DNA of 64,000 bases from an uncultured bacterium (lineage in GTDB: Bacteria; Cyanobacteriota; Vampirovibrionia; Gastranaerophilales; JAILCC01). Below, in pieces: positions 1 to 9,237 of the stretch. The notes below the pieces were generated by a model that was given only the letters and a program-made list of their open reading frames with translations, did not search any database and was not told the DNA's origin. Location: contig CASDUJ010000008.1 of assembly GCA_949283935.1 (NCBI GenBank), forward strand, positions 1 to 64,000, read 5' to 3'. A program made the position numbers and the translations under genes. The first letter of the stretch is position 1. Every line of letters starts with the position of its first letter.

Positions 1-117
1 GCAACTCTTTTATCTATTCATAATATTCATTTTTTGGTAAATCTTATGAATAAAGCTAGAGAAGCTATATTAGAAGATAATTTTGATGAATTTTACGCAA
101 AACATACTATGAATTGA
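1..117 (+). CDS. tgt: tRNA-guanine transglycosylase, C-terminal end (partial)
   Basis: The window opens inside a gene; 38 codons remain before TGA at 115-117. The reading LLSIHNIHFLVNLM followed by an acidic DNFDEF tail matches the usual C-terminus of bacterial Tgt, which inserts preQ1 at the wobble position of GUN-anticodon tRNAs. The catalytic core lies outside the window. The stop codon overlaps the Shine-Dalgarno sequence of the next gene, so the two are probably co-transcribed. The identification rests on a short tail only. Confidence 0.72.
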   Translation, partial: ATLLSIHNIHFLVNLMNKAREAILEDNFDEFYAKHTMN

Positions 118-125
118 GGCAAATT

Positions 126-722
126 ATGGATGGAATTATCGAATTTTTTAAAAATTGTGCTTTATATTTTATGGAAATGGGAGAATTAGGACTCTTTATC
201 CTTGCTTTTATGGAATCAAGTTTTTTCCCAATTCCTCCAGATTTTATTTTAATTCCCATGTGTCTTGCAAAACCACAAAACGCTATTATATTTGCAACAA
301 TAACTACAATTGGTTCTACTATAGGAGGTATTTTTGGTTATTTTATTGGGAGATTTGGAGGCAGACCTGCTTTAGATTTTTTATTCAAAAATCAACATAA
401 CAAAATTGCAGAAGTAGAAAAACTTTACAACAAATATGGAGTTTGGGCTGTTGGAGCAGCAGCTTTTACCCCTATTCCATATAAAATTTTTACCATTGCC
501 AGCGGAGTTTTCAAAATGAATTTGCTTGGTTTTACTATAGTAAGTATTATTGGAAGAGGAATGAGATTTTTCATTGTTGCTTTTGCATTAATGCTTTTTG
601 GAGAAAAAATTAAATCTAATCTGGAATTCATAATTATAGTAGTTTCAATTTTAATTATTCTTTTTTATATAATTGTTTGTAAATGGAAAAGCATAAAAAA
701 TTTGACAAAAAAAGGTAATTAG
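126..722 (+). CDS. DedA/YqaA-type (SNARE-associated, VTT domain) inner membrane protein
   Basis: A protein of 198 residues with several hydrophobic segments. It carries the VTT-domain hallmarks: an early acidic ESSFFPIPPDF stretch (about residues 30-40), a glycine-rich GYFIGRFGG turn, and a later FTPIPYKIFTIASG stretch with Pro and Arg/Lys residues typical of the reentrant loop. Family members are thought to act as lipid flippases or in envelope homeostasis. I chose ATG at 126 because GAGG (116-119) lies seven bases upstream and overlaps the tgt stop; a TTG at 114 is in frame but lacks a ribosome site. Family assignment is firm, substrate unknown. Confidence 0.85.
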   Translation: MDGIIEFFKNCALYFMEMGELGLFILAFMESSFFPIPPDFILIPMCLAKPQNAIIFATITTIGSTIGGIFGYFIGRFGGRPALDFLFKNQHNKIAEVEKLYNKYGVWAVGAAAFTPIPYKIFTIASGVFKMNLLGFTIVSIIGRGMRFFIVAFALMLFGEKIKSNLEFIIIVVSILIILFYIIVCKWKSIKNLTKKGN

Positions 723-725
723 TAC

Positions 726-754
726 TTGACCACTCAGCATATAGATGTTAAATT
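726..754 (+). promoter_or_regulatory. Sigma-70 type promoter of the CAT-anticodon tRNA
   Basis: TTGACC at 726-731 and TAAATT at 749-754 are separated by 17 bases, ending ten bases before the mature tRNA. Position and spacing fit a housekeeping promoter for the tRNA. Confidence 0.5.
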
Positions 755-764
755 AATCATACAT

Positions 765-836
765 GGGCTTGTGGCGCAGCGGTAGCGCAGGGGACTCATA
801 ATCCCTTGGTCGTAGGTTCGAATCCTACCGGGCCCA
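765..836 (+). tRNA. tRNA with anticodon CAT (elongator Met or lysidine-type Ile2)
   Basis: A complete 72-nt cloverleaf: acceptor 765-771 pairs with 829-835 (with G-U pairs), a 7-nt D loop, anticodon loop CTCATAA, a GTAGG/CCTAC T stem with TTCGAAT, discriminator A836. CCA is not encoded. The 1-72 pair is G-C and the anticodon stem lacks the three G-C pairs next to the loop, so it is not initiator tRNA. A second CAT tRNA lies at 34541-34614. One of the two may be the Ile2 species modified by TilS, but sequence alone does not settle which. Confidence 0.93.
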
Positions 837-936
837 TTTTTGTTGTTAATAATATTCCGCAAAATTTGTTTTCTGTTTTAATCAAAACTTGATACTTACT
901 ATAGGTGTTAATTTTTATTAAAATCACACTAATTTA

Positions 937-3900
937 ATGACAAATAAAAATGTTTATATGTTTATATATAAACGAAATAGAAATAGGGATCTGCATTCAA
1001 TGATAGTTCATTTTAATTTGAACAAAAATACTTATAGAAAAAAACAACCAAGCCAATTTTCTAATTCGTTTGGATTTTCTCCAACAACATATGAAGCATT
1101 CAAAAGAATTCCTAAAACATTTCAACAAAATTCTTCAAATTTTACTGACTCCAAAGACACCACAAAAAATAATGGAAGTATTTTTTCCAACAAAAACATA
1201 ATATTTGCAGCTTTAGGTCTAGCTATAATTGCAACAGGAATAGCTATTTACAACACTTTTGCACGCAAAAAATTGCTCAAACAATTTTTAGAAATAAGTT
1301 CTAAAATTGCCAAACAAGGAACTAAAATTACAGAAAATTCTGCAAATATTAACAACCAAGGGCAAAAAATTTCAGAAATAAGCAAAACTATAAAACAAAC
1401 AGCCGAAGAAATTACATCTTTTGGTAATAAAACTATGCAAAATATAAAAGAAGAAACTCAAAAAGCTATAACATTAATAGCTAAACCAACAAATAATGAA
1501 AAAGGAATTTTAACAGTAGCAACAAATGTAAATGGAAATATTTTTAATTTGGCAACAATGATAAATCCCATAAAAGAACCTTCTGTAATAGCAAATTTTC
1601 AATCTGAACTAAGAACACAAGCAACACGAAACATTTTAGGTCTACACAAAACAAACATACCTCCAATTGGAAAACCTATAATTCGTATAGTAACAGCTGA
1701 AAGTAAACCTTTTACGAATGTAGGAGGTTTGTCTTCAGTCCCTAAAGAAATAGCCGAAGAACTACCTAAGATTTTAACTAAGAATTCTAATGCTTCTTTT
1801 GTTTTAGATACTCCTATGTATTTAGGCAGAATTGGAATTAATAATGGAAATGAGGTTTTTGGTAAATTAGTTCAAAATACTCAAACAAATCAATGGTATT
1901 ACCAAAAAATAATAAATGGAAAAGTAGCAGACAATTATCCAGTAAACTTAATAGATACTTTCTCCACAAAAATTGTTGGAGCAGATCAGGAAACTATTCG
2001 TTTATTTCAATATCACACAACTACAAAAAAAATTCCTTTGGAATCTGTTATAGAAAATTTTTCCAAAAAACAATTAGATGAAATACAAAAAGCAATAAAT
2101 AATTCAGCCAACAAAACATTTGAAACTCCTTCATATATAATTACTCAAAATGGCAATAAAAATTTCTTTCAATCAAAAGTTACATACAATTTATGGGAAA
2201 ATAATAAATTTAATTTAGATATTCCTATAGATAATCCTGCTTTTATTTACTCAAATACCAGTTATAATTCAGGTCTTGAAGAGAGAATGATACTATTTAA
2301 CAAATATTTATACGAACATATGGTAAACATGGAATTACAAAAAAATGGTTCTTTGTTAGCCAAAGACGGTTCTACTTTACTTCGAACAGATGGATTGATT
2401 TTAAATGATTGGCACACAGGACCTCTTGCTGCAATGCTTAGATTAGATTCTATAGCTAAAAAGTATCATGGAGTTTTGCCTAAAGAAACAGCTAATAAAT
2501 TAAGAGATATGCCTATTATAAGTTTAATTCACAATAACGCTCATACTGGTGAAAATCATGAAAAAGCTTACGTAGAAAAAATGTTAAACATGATGTTTGG
2601 ACAATATACAGCCACAATAGTTCCTGAAGCTTGGACGATAAATATAGCAGATGCTACAAAAAATATAAAAGGAATTAATGGAAATATACTTAATCCTTTA
2701 TTTAAGGGAGATGGTATTTGTCCTCTTAATATGTTGGTACAATTTTCTGATTCTATACATCCTGTTTCAACTGGTTATGCAAAAGAAATTGCGGAAAAAG
2801 CACATTTAGGGAATGGTTTTGAAGATGTTTACAGAATTAGAGCTAAAATTACTCCAGAAGGCAAATCTTTAAACAAGACAGATATAATTTCATACGCATT
2901 AAAAAATAACATAGACAATGTAATGGATTTTTCAGAAGCACAAATTCTTGAACCTACATACAAAGGAATAAACAATGGTTTAAATAAAATTGATAATATA
3001 TTAAACGAAGATAGAATCCAAGAAATTGAAAACATATTATACGACACAAAACATCATCTTTTGAAAGGTCATAAGCAATATCTTGAAGCATTTAATAAAA
3101 TAACTGCATTTTCCGAAGAAGTTATATCAACACCAGAAAAAGCTTTAAATTGGAAAATAAATAATAAAAAAGCAATTCTTGAATACTACAAACAATCAAT
3201 AACAAATGCAGCCAAAACTTACAAAAAGGATAACAGTAATTTTTCAGGAGAATTAAATACTTGGGCAGCTAATCTTACTGATTTAACAGATATAACAGAA
3301 AATACTCCAATTTTTGTTACAGCAGGCAGAATAGATGCGCAAAAAGGATACGAAACTTATTTGGAAGCAATAGAAAAATACATAAAAGAATATGCTGCAA
3401 AAGACGAAAAAGATTTTCCTGTATTTCAAATACAAGGAGCAATAAATTTAGCGAATAATTATGACAAACATATTTTACAAAAAGTTATAGAAACGAAACA
3501 AAAACTTGCTCAAGAAGGTTTCCAACAAGCGGCAAACAGAATTGTTTTGTTAGATAATGGCCAAAAAGGTAAATATAGTATATCAAAACTTGCATCAGAT
3601 TTTAATGTTATGGCTTCAACATTTGAACCTTGCGGTTTAACTCACAAAGAATTTTTGAATATGAGCGGCGCAATTCCAATAGGGCATGATACTGGTGGAA
3701 TTGCAGCTGATCTAAAACATAATTTAACAGGATTGTTCACAGAATATGACAATACTTCTTCAATGGAAACTAAAACTCAAAATTTAGCAAAATTGTTTGA
3801 TACAGCAGTAAAAACTTATAGAAATAAACAAAAATACGCTCAAATGGTTCAAAATTGCTTAAAACTAGATTTCACATGGGCTAAAAAAGGAGGCTCTGGA

Positions 3901-4341
3901 ACAGAATACCTAAAAGCCATGGATAAGGCAGGAATGGTATTAGACAATACTCCATTAAATCACCTACAACAATTAATAAAAACAGAAAATGATTTTCAAA
4001 AAACAATTGATAATTTTCATAATAATTGTGAAAAAGTAATTAATGAAACAAAAAAATCAAATATAAAACCTGAAGAAAAAAAGCAATTGCTAAAAAAATA
4101 TATTGAAGAATTTTTTGCATTAAGAAAAAATAAAGAAAACCTTTCTCAAACGTTCAAACAAGAATTTGAAGAAATTCTTAATTCTATTAATAAAAACCCA
4201 AATTATAATCAACAAGATTTATCTTCAACAAAAACAGTTGCATTAATGATTAAAAAAGATTTTGATAATTTAATTAACAACCTGCAAAACAAATTGATAA
4301 ATAGTAAAAATTCACTAAAAATTAAATTAAAATCAGAATAA
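937..4341 (+). CDS. Very large membrane-anchored glycogen/starch-synthase-like glycosyltransferase (GT5-type)
   Basis: This 1134-residue protein is more than twice the length of bacterial GlgA (about 480). Order of parts: a basic, Asn-rich N-terminus; one membrane segment at about 88-107; a coiled-coil-like stretch at 110-185; a GT5-type N-terminal lobe from about 250 (TAESKPFTNVGGL); a long insertion; a C-terminal Rossmann lobe from about 786 (AGRIDAQKG, then STFEPCGLT at about 895 and DTGGIAADL); and a Lys/Glu-rich helical tail. The nucleotide-sugar residues R and K of the AGRIDAQKG motif and the E of FEPCGLT are kept, but the KxGG lysine of glycogen synthases is Asn (NVGG). ATG 937 has no clear ribosome site; ATG 1000 follows AGGG and may be the true start. 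Probably a retaining glucosyltransferase or a relative acting at the membrane; the substrate is inferred only. Confidence 0.75.
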   Translation: MTNKNVYMFIYKRNRNRDLHSMIVHFNLNKNTYRKKQPSQFSNSFGFSPTTYEAFKRIPKTFQQNSSNFTDSKDTTKNNGSIFSNKNIIFAALGLAIIATGIAIYNTFARKKLLKQFLEISSKIAKQGTKITENSANINNQGQKISEISKTIKQTAEEITSFGNKTMQNIKEETQKAITLIAKPTNNEKGILTVATNVNGNIFNLATMINPIKEPSVIANFQSELRTQATRNILGLHKTNIPPIGKPIIRIVTAESKPFTNVGGLSSVPKEIAEELPKILTKNSNASFVLDTPMYLGRIGINNGNEVFGKLVQNTQTNQWYYQKIINGKVADNYPVNLIDTFSTKIVGADQETIRLFQYHTTTKKIPLESVIENFSKKQLDEIQKAINNSANKTFETPSYIITQNGNKNFFQSKVTYNLWENNKFNLDIPIDNPAFIYSNTSYNSGLEERMILFNKYLYEHMVNMELQKNGSLLAKDGSTLLRTDGLILNDWHTGPLAAMLRLDSIAKKYHGVLPKETANKLRDMPIISLIHNNAHTGENHEKAYVEKMLNMMFGQYTATIVPEAWTINIADATKNIKGINGNILNPLFKGDGICPLNMLVQFSDSIHPVSTGYAKEIAEKAHLGNGFEDVYRIRAKITPEGKSLNKTDIISYALKNNIDNVMDFSEAQILEPTYKGINNGLNKIDNILNEDRIQEIENILYDTKHHLLKGHKQYLEAFNKITAFSEEVISTPEKALNWKINNKKAILEYYKQSITNAAKTYKKDNSNFSGELNTWAANLTDLTDITENTPIFVTAGRIDAQKGYETYLEAIEKYIKEYAAKDEKDFPVFQIQGAINLANNYDKHILQKVIETKQKLAQEGFQQAANRIVLLDNGQKGKYSISKLASDFNVMASTFEPCGLTHKEFLNMSGAIPIGHDTGGIAADLKHNLTGLFTEYDNTSSMETKTQNLAKLFDTAVKTYRNKQKYAQMVQNCLKLDFTWAKKGGSGTEYLKAMDKAGMVLDNTPLNHLQQLIKTENDFQKTIDNFHNNCEKVINETKKSNIKPEEKKQLLKKYIEEFFALRKNKENLSQTFKQEFEEILNSINKNPNYNQQDLSSTKTVALMIKKDFDNLINNLQNKLINSKNSLKIKLKSE

Positions 4342-4358
4342 TTTAATCAATTAAAATA

Positions 4359-5639
4359 TTATTTCGCCAATTCTACTAATTCTTGTGCGCTATAACAATT
4401 TTTAATAACACAAATTTTTATATTATTTCTTTTTTCTATTTCACTTAATTTCATTCCATCCAAAAAATCTTCTGTAAATTCTCTAAGCATAATTGAAGGA
4501 ATTACTACAATAGAATCTTTGTATTTGCGCAATTTTAAAGATTTTTCTAAATCTTGACCAGTAACAAGTCCTGTTACAGTAATTGTTTTACCCCAAAATT
4601 CACTCTTTACAGAAATTACTTCTATAGCAAATCCTTTTATTTTATTAAGTTCATCAGCAATAATTTTTATGGTAGGATATGCACTTTCTCCTGTAAATAA
4701 AGAAACTTTTTTAGGAATTTTAATTTTTTGAGGAATTTTTCTTTTAGCAAAATCATCTAAAAGCAATCTCGAAACTCCTACTCCATCTTCTAGTTGACTG
4801 TATCCATTATAATATATCTTTTCCGGAAAATTTTTTTTGACTAACAAATAAAATTCATCACTTACATTGATTAAATTTTTTCTAAGTTTTTTGTTAAATT
4901 TGTCAACTATTTCTATAGTTTCTTTTGCCTTATCTTTATTAACTGGTTTTATTTTTTGTGTTCGGTATTTTGTTATACCTACAGGTACAATAGCAACAGA
5001 CAATATATTTTTTAATTTTGTTAAATCTTCTAAAGTTCTTTCTAGCTCTTTTCCATCATTATAATCTGGGCATAAAACAATTTGTGTATGTATTGGTATT
5101 TCAAGTTTTTCCAGCCATTTTAATTGCTCTAAAATTTTTGCTGCAAATGGATTCCTGAGCATTTTTGCTCTAAGTTTAGGATTTGTGCTGTGAACAGAAA
5201 CATACAAAGGCCCTAATCTTTGTTTTTCTAATCGTTTTTTGTCTTTTTCTTTTAAATTTGTAAGTGTAATATATGTCCCTTGTAAATAAGAAAGTCTGTA
5301 GTCATCATCTTTGACATATAAAGTTTCTCTTAAACCTTTTGGTTGTTGATCAACAAAACAAAAAATACATTTATTACAACAAGGTTTTATTTTATCAAAA
5401 ACTGCTGATGTAAAAATTATTCCTAAATCTTCTTCAAAATCTTTTTCAATTTCTATTATTTCTTCACTTGCATCTAAATGTTTTATTTGTAGAGTAACTT
5501 CTTCCGACATAATCAAATAACGATATTGAATAAAATCTTCTATTTTTTGGCCGTTAATTGAAATAATTTCTTCGCCTGATTTTAATTTTAAATCTTGAGC
5601 AATACTATCTTTTATAATATCTTTAATAATTGCTGCCAT
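4359..5639 (-). CDS. PDZ + radical SAM + DUF512 protein (cyanobacterial TIGR03279-like)
   Basis: Of 426 residues, about 1-70 form a PDZ-like segment (LKLKSGEEIISINGQKI). This is followed by an Fe-S cluster motif CX3CX2C in KPCCNKCIFCFVDQ (about 90-105) with the downstream RETLYVKDDDYRLS stretch, then the DUF512 C-terminal region. The family is known from cyanobacteria and some clostridia; its reaction is not established, though a role in metabolism of a cofactor or RNA has been proposed for radical SAM relatives. AGAAGG sits six bases before the ATG at 5639. It converges with the GT5 gene, with 17 bases between stops. Confidence 0.86.
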   Translation of the reverse strand: MAAIIKDIIKDSIAQDLKLKSGEEIISINGQKIEDFIQYRYLIMSEEVTLQIKHLDASEEIIEIEKDFEEDLGIIFTSAVFDKIKPCCNKCIFCFVDQQPKGLRETLYVKDDDYRLSYLQGTYITLTNLKEKDKKRLEKQRLGPLYVSVHSTNPKLRAKMLRNPFAAKILEQLKWLEKLEIPIHTQIVLCPDYNDGKELERTLEDLTKLKNILSVAIVPVGITKYRTQKIKPVNKDKAKETIEIVDKFNKKLRKNLINVSDEFYLLVKKNFPEKIYYNGYSQLEDGVGVSRLLLDDFAKRKIPQKIKIPKKVSLFTGESAYPTIKIIADELNKIKGFAIEVISVKSEFWGKTITVTGLVTGQDLEKSLKLRKYKDSIVVIPSIMLREFTEDFLDGMKLSEIEKRNNIKICVIKNCYSAQELVELAK

Positions 5640-5751
5640 TCAATACCTTCTATTTTTATAAAAAAAATCATACTTTTTGAGGATTACATTCTTTTACTGA
5701 TAGCAAATAATTAGAATAATACTTCTTCTATCTTCTTCTTATGCATTTAGC

Positions 5752-5778
5752 AAGGCCCTTCTTTAGGGCTTTTATTTT
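5752..5778 (+). terminator. Terminator-like hairpin, orphan on the + strand
   Basis: A seven-pair stem (5752-5758 with 5766-5772, one G-U pair) and a 7-nt loop are followed by a T-rich tract on the + strand. No + strand gene lies upstream: it sits between two leftward genes. It may weakly end comF on the minus strand, but there the stem is not followed by Ts. It could instead end a small RNA read rightward from 5640-5750. Confidence 0.4.
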
Positions 5779-5797
5779 ATTATAAACCAAACTATTT

Positions 5798-6481
5798 TTA
5801 AATATTACAATTATTGGAACGTGTTGCACACAAAACTATTAAATCTGATGGCTTTTGTTGCAATATAATTTCAGATAATTCCTTTATAGTTGTGCCAGTC
5901 GTAATTATATCATCTATTAGTAAAATTTTTTTCCCTTCCATTTCTTTAGAAGCCTTAAAAGCTCCTTTTAAACATATATGTCTTTGCTCTGCAGAAAGTT
6001 TATACAAAGGAGCAGTATCTTTTATTCTGTGTAACCAATTTGTCTTTAATTTTAAATTAAAAAATTTTGCAAATTCTTCTCCAACCAGTTCCATATGATT
6101 ATATTTTCTCTGCGCAAAACGATTTTTATGTATAGGAACAGGGCATACAATATAATTTTCTAGTTTTAGCTTATAATTTTCAACAATTTTTATAAGTATT
6201 TGAGTTAATATTTTTTCAAATTCTCTTTTTTTATGATATTTAAAAGCTCTAATTATTTTTAAAATTTCTTCTGAATAAGATGCTCCCGAATAAATTTTTG
6301 CATTAAATTTTTGAAAATATTTAAATTTAAGTTTTGAATTTATTTTTTGCAAACATTCTTCACATACAGAAATTTCAAAACATTTTTGAGAACATAAATA
6401 ACATTTTCTACAATAAATACAATCAAGAATTTTGGAGAAAAAAATCTGCAAATTCATCATAATAATTTTGTAATCTTTCAT
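5798..6481 (-). CDS. comF: ComF family phosphoribosyltransferase-like protein
   Basis: At 227 residues it matches the usual ComF length. The N-terminus has a double zinc-knuckle pattern (CIYCRKCYLC and VCEECL, about 20-45). The C-terminal half is a type I phosphoribosyltransferase fold with the PRPP-binding loop ILLIDDIITTGTT at about 180-195. ComF proteins work in DNA uptake during transformation in several bacteria. Two further Met codons at residues 8 and 9 make the exact start uncertain. It is a single gene pointing away from rseP. Confidence 0.85.
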   Translation of the reverse strand: MKDYKIIMMNLQIFFSKILDCIYCRKCYLCSQKCFEISVCEECLQKINSKLKFKYFQKFNAKIYSGASYSEEILKIIRAFKYHKKREFEKILTQILIKIVENYKLKLENYIVCPVPIHKNRFAQRKYNHMELVGEEFAKFFNLKLKTNWLHRIKDTAPLYKLSAEQRHICLKGAFKASKEMEGKKILLIDDIITTGTTIKELSEIILQQKPSDLIVLCATRSNNCNI

Positions 6482-6528
6482 ATAGCTGATAAAATATATT
6501 TAAGCACATAAATTTAAAAGGATAACAT

Positions 6529-7893
6529 ATGCATATAATACAAATGATTTTACTTATTAGCATATTAATTTTGGTTCACGAAGCAGGTCATTTTTTTGTT
6601 GCCCGTGCTTTAGGAATAAAAGTTGATAGAGTTGGTTTAGGTTTACCAATAGGTCCTACTTTATTTGAAAAAAAAATAGGAAATATTACTTATTGCATTC
6701 ACGCTTTTTTGCTTGGCGGTTATGTAGGATTTCCTGATGATGATCCAGATAGCCCAATTCCTCTAGATGATCCTGATAGAATTGCGAATAGACCTGCTTG
6801 GCAAAAACTTGCTGTTATTTCGGCAGGTGTTATTTCCAATATAATTTTTGCGTATTTTATTGTATTTTTTGTTGCTTGCTCTACAGGTTCTCTTCCTTCA
6901 GGTAATTACGAAATTCTTGTTAATTCTATTCAAGAAGGAAAAGTTGCAGCAAAAGATGCAGGATTTGAAAAAAATGACAAATTACTTTTTGTTAATGGAA
7001 TACAAATAACAAATCCTATGATTTTTTCAGAAATTGCTCAAAGAAGTAAAAAATTTGACGGTTATGTGGAAGAATCTAAAATTCTTGTACAAATAGATAA
7101 TATAAAAAAAGCAAACCAAAATATAACTTTTCTTGATAATACTAAAATTCCTACCGGAGTAGAAATTATTGTACCTAAAGCTATAGGAGAAGATTACATA
7201 AAAATAAGTCCTGATTTTTATTTAAGAAAAAGACCTATGCCTGAAGGCTTACAACTATCTGATAAACAAAAAGATTTAAGAAATAATTTAGAAAACAAAA
7301 ATAAATATATTTCTGATGGAACTTTATCTTTGTATGAAATTGCTATGGCTACAGCAGATACAGCACATCCTTTATCTATAGAAGTTGAAAGAAATGGCAA
7401 AATAATTAAATTAAATGATATTTATCCCGATGAAAAAGGTATAGTAGGCATTTACCAAACAATTACAGAAATTCAAACACCAATAAAATCAACAGCAGAT
7501 TTGTTTATTCGCTCAAATGAATATATTATTCGTAATACTTGGATGATGATTGATGGACTAATTAAACTTGTTATAGGAAAAGTATCTCCTGATAATTTAC
7601 ATGGTATAGTAGCTATTGTAAAACTTGGCGGAGATACTATTAAACAAAGTATTTGGGATGGCTTATTACTAACAGCTTTAATAAGTATTGATTTAGCTAT
7701 AATTAATTTATTGCCTATTCCTGCCTTGGATGGAGGCTATATTTTGTTTATTCTTTTGGAAAAAATTATGCGTAAACCTTTAAATGAAGAAATTACAGAA
7801 AATATTTCAAAATATTGTTTCTTATTTTTAATAGGTTTAATGATTTTAATTATTTTCAATGATATTTTTGCACTTCTAACCAAAAAATTCTAA
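6529..7893 (+). CDS. rseP: Site-2 protease RseP (RIP metalloprotease)
   Basis: An intramembrane zinc metalloprotease of 454 residues. The active-site motif HEAGH lies at residues 17-21 inside the first membrane helix, and the second metal ligand is in the PALDGGYIL motif near residue 395. A PDZ region (AAKDAGFEKNDKLLFVNG) follows the second helix and is enlarged by an insertion with an EDYIKISPDF stretch. The family cleaves membrane-bound anti-sigma factors and signal peptides. AAAGGA lies just before the ATG. A strong terminator follows. Confidence 0.93.
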   Translation: MHIIQMILLISILILVHEAGHFFVARALGIKVDRVGLGLPIGPTLFEKKIGNITYCIHAFLLGGYVGFPDDDPDSPIPLDDPDRIANRPAWQKLAVISAGVISNIIFAYFIVFFVACSTGSLPSGNYEILVNSIQEGKVAAKDAGFEKNDKLLFVNGIQITNPMIFSEIAQRSKKFDGYVEESKILVQIDNIKKANQNITFLDNTKIPTGVEIIVPKAIGEDYIKISPDFYLRKRPMPEGLQLSDKQKDLRNNLENKNKYISDGTLSLYEIAMATADTAHPLSIEVERNGKIIKLNDIYPDEKGIVGIYQTITEIQTPIKSTADLFIRSNEYIIRNTWMMIDGLIKLVIGKVSPDNLHGIVAIVKLGGDTIKQSIWDGLLLTALISIDLAIINLLPIPALDGGYILFILLEKIMRKPLNEEITENISKYCFLFLIGLMILIIFNDIFALLTKKF

Positions 7894-7911
7894 TTTATAA
7901 ATCAAAAATAA

Positions 7912-7948
7912 AAGCTCCCTCTGTATCCGGAAGGGAGCTTGGTTTGTT
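7912..7948. terminator. Bidirectional intrinsic terminator
   Basis: A perfect nine-pair stem (7912-7920 with 7932-7940) with an 11-nt loop is followed by TTTGTTTT on the + strand and TTTATTTTT on the minus strand. It serves the convergent rseP and HEAT-protein genes. Confidence 0.9.
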
Positions 7949-7965
7949 TTATTTAATCGGCTCTA

Positions 7966-9009
7966 TTATGCCGGAAGTTTTGATAAATAATCTTGTGCAG
8001 CAGCTCTAACTGATGGACTTGAATCATGTTTTGCGCTTATTTCATATAATACTCTCAAAACATCTTTGTCTTCTGGTCTGCCAACATAATTTAAAGCACT
8101 TAAACAAGCTTCACGAATTGTAGGATTTTGATTATCTTTCAAATTGTTTACTATACCTTCTTTAATATATGGAAGATCGTTTATAGCAATATCCGGATAA
8201 TTGTTTTTCTTCATTTCTTTATTAATTTCTTCTCTGAAATTCTTTTGTAAAATTGCAAGAGTATATACGGCAAATTGCTTATTTATTTCTGCTTTTTCAA
8301 GAGGTGAAAGATTTTTTGGATCAGATTTGCCATTTGGACCTTGTAAATTACTTGTGTCTGCATTAATTATATTTGCTAAACTTCCAAATACTTGTTCATT
8401 TAAAAGAGCTTTTGCCGCAACAGGATTTGTTTGAGCTATTTCAGCGATTTGTTGAATTGCTGCCGTTTGATTATCAGTGTTAGATGATGCCAAACTATTT
8501 AATAATCCCTTAACATCAACTCCAGCATTTGTTTCAACTTGTGTAGTAACAGGTGCTACAGGAGCTACCGTTGTATTATCAGGTTTATCAACTACAGCAG
8601 ATGGAACTGATGGAGCTACAGTTACTGTTTGAGTAACAGGAGCTTCTACTTGAGAAGCCGGTGGAACTACCGGAACCGGTGGAACCGGTGGAACTGGTGG
8701 AACCGGTGGAGGTATAATTCCTGGAACTACAGGAGGTTGGGGAGGTAAACTCAAAACCGGAGGAGGATAAGCTCCTGGGGTAGCATATTGAGATACCGTT
8801 GGCATACTGTATATAGGGGCTGCAGGATAACTATATGACCCTGCTTGTGGTTTTGGAGCTATTGGGTTTAATTGCCCTTGGCTATTAGCTCCACCATATG
8901 CTTGAGGATTGTTGATGTCAATTTTAACTGCATTTACTTGTGGCTGTAAATAAGGATTACAGTATTGAGCTTGATTCGGATAATTGGGATAATTTTGTGT
9001 TGGATACAT
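7966..9009 (-). CDS. Proline-rich, HEAT-repeat-containing protein
   Basis: A cytosolic-looking protein of 347 residues with no signal peptide or membrane segment. Residues 1-120 are disordered, rich in Pro, Tyr, Asn and Gln, and include a run of PPV units around 100-118; about 120-160 are Pro/Val/Thr-rich. Residues 165-345 form HEAT/armadillo-like helical repeats, clearest at the end (REACLSALNYVG, SVRAAAQDYLSKL). Such repeats usually bind proteins. GAGG lies six bases before the ATG at 9009. It lies downstream of the flagellar chaperone genes but after a 228-base gap, so it probably has its own promoter. Function unknown. Confidence 0.75.
   Translation of the reverse strand: MYPTQNYPNYPNQAQYCNPYLQPQVNAVKIDINNPQAYGGANSQGQLNPIAPKPQAGSYSYPAAPIYSMPTVSQYATPGAYPPPVLSLPPQPPVVPGIIPPPVPPVPPVPPVPVVPPASQVEAPVTQTVTVAPSVPSAVVDKPDNTTVAPVAPVTTQVETNAGVDVKGLLNSLASSNTDNQTAAIQQIAEIAQTNPVAAKALLNEQVFGSLANIINADTSNLQGPNGKSDPKNLSPLEKAEINKQFAVYTLAILQKNFREEINKEMKKNNYPDIAINDLPYIKEGIVNNLKDNQNPTIREACLSALNYVGRPEDKDVLRVLYEISAKHDSSPSVRAAAQDYLSKLPA
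8672..8707. repeat. Four tandem 9-bp units inside the HEAT-protein gene
   Basis: GGAACCGGT is repeated four times head to tail (third copy GGAACTGGT). Each unit encodes three residues of the PPV run on the minus strand. Slippage could change the length of the proline tract in frame. Confidence 0.85.
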
Positions 9010-9237
9010 AACCTACCTCGTATATAATTAATAATTACATGCTTTATTTCTATAGTTACAACGCTAGTAAAAGAGAAATATTGCTATTCTAAATTGTATT
9101 TTAAACATAAAATTTCAGAAAGTACTAATTCTACTCACTTTTAAGCTTTCAAATACTTGTTACAAAACTTAATAATTATGCATTAACTCTTTTCAATTTT
9201 ATTTCTATTACTTAAGAAATTTTATTTTCAACACAAT

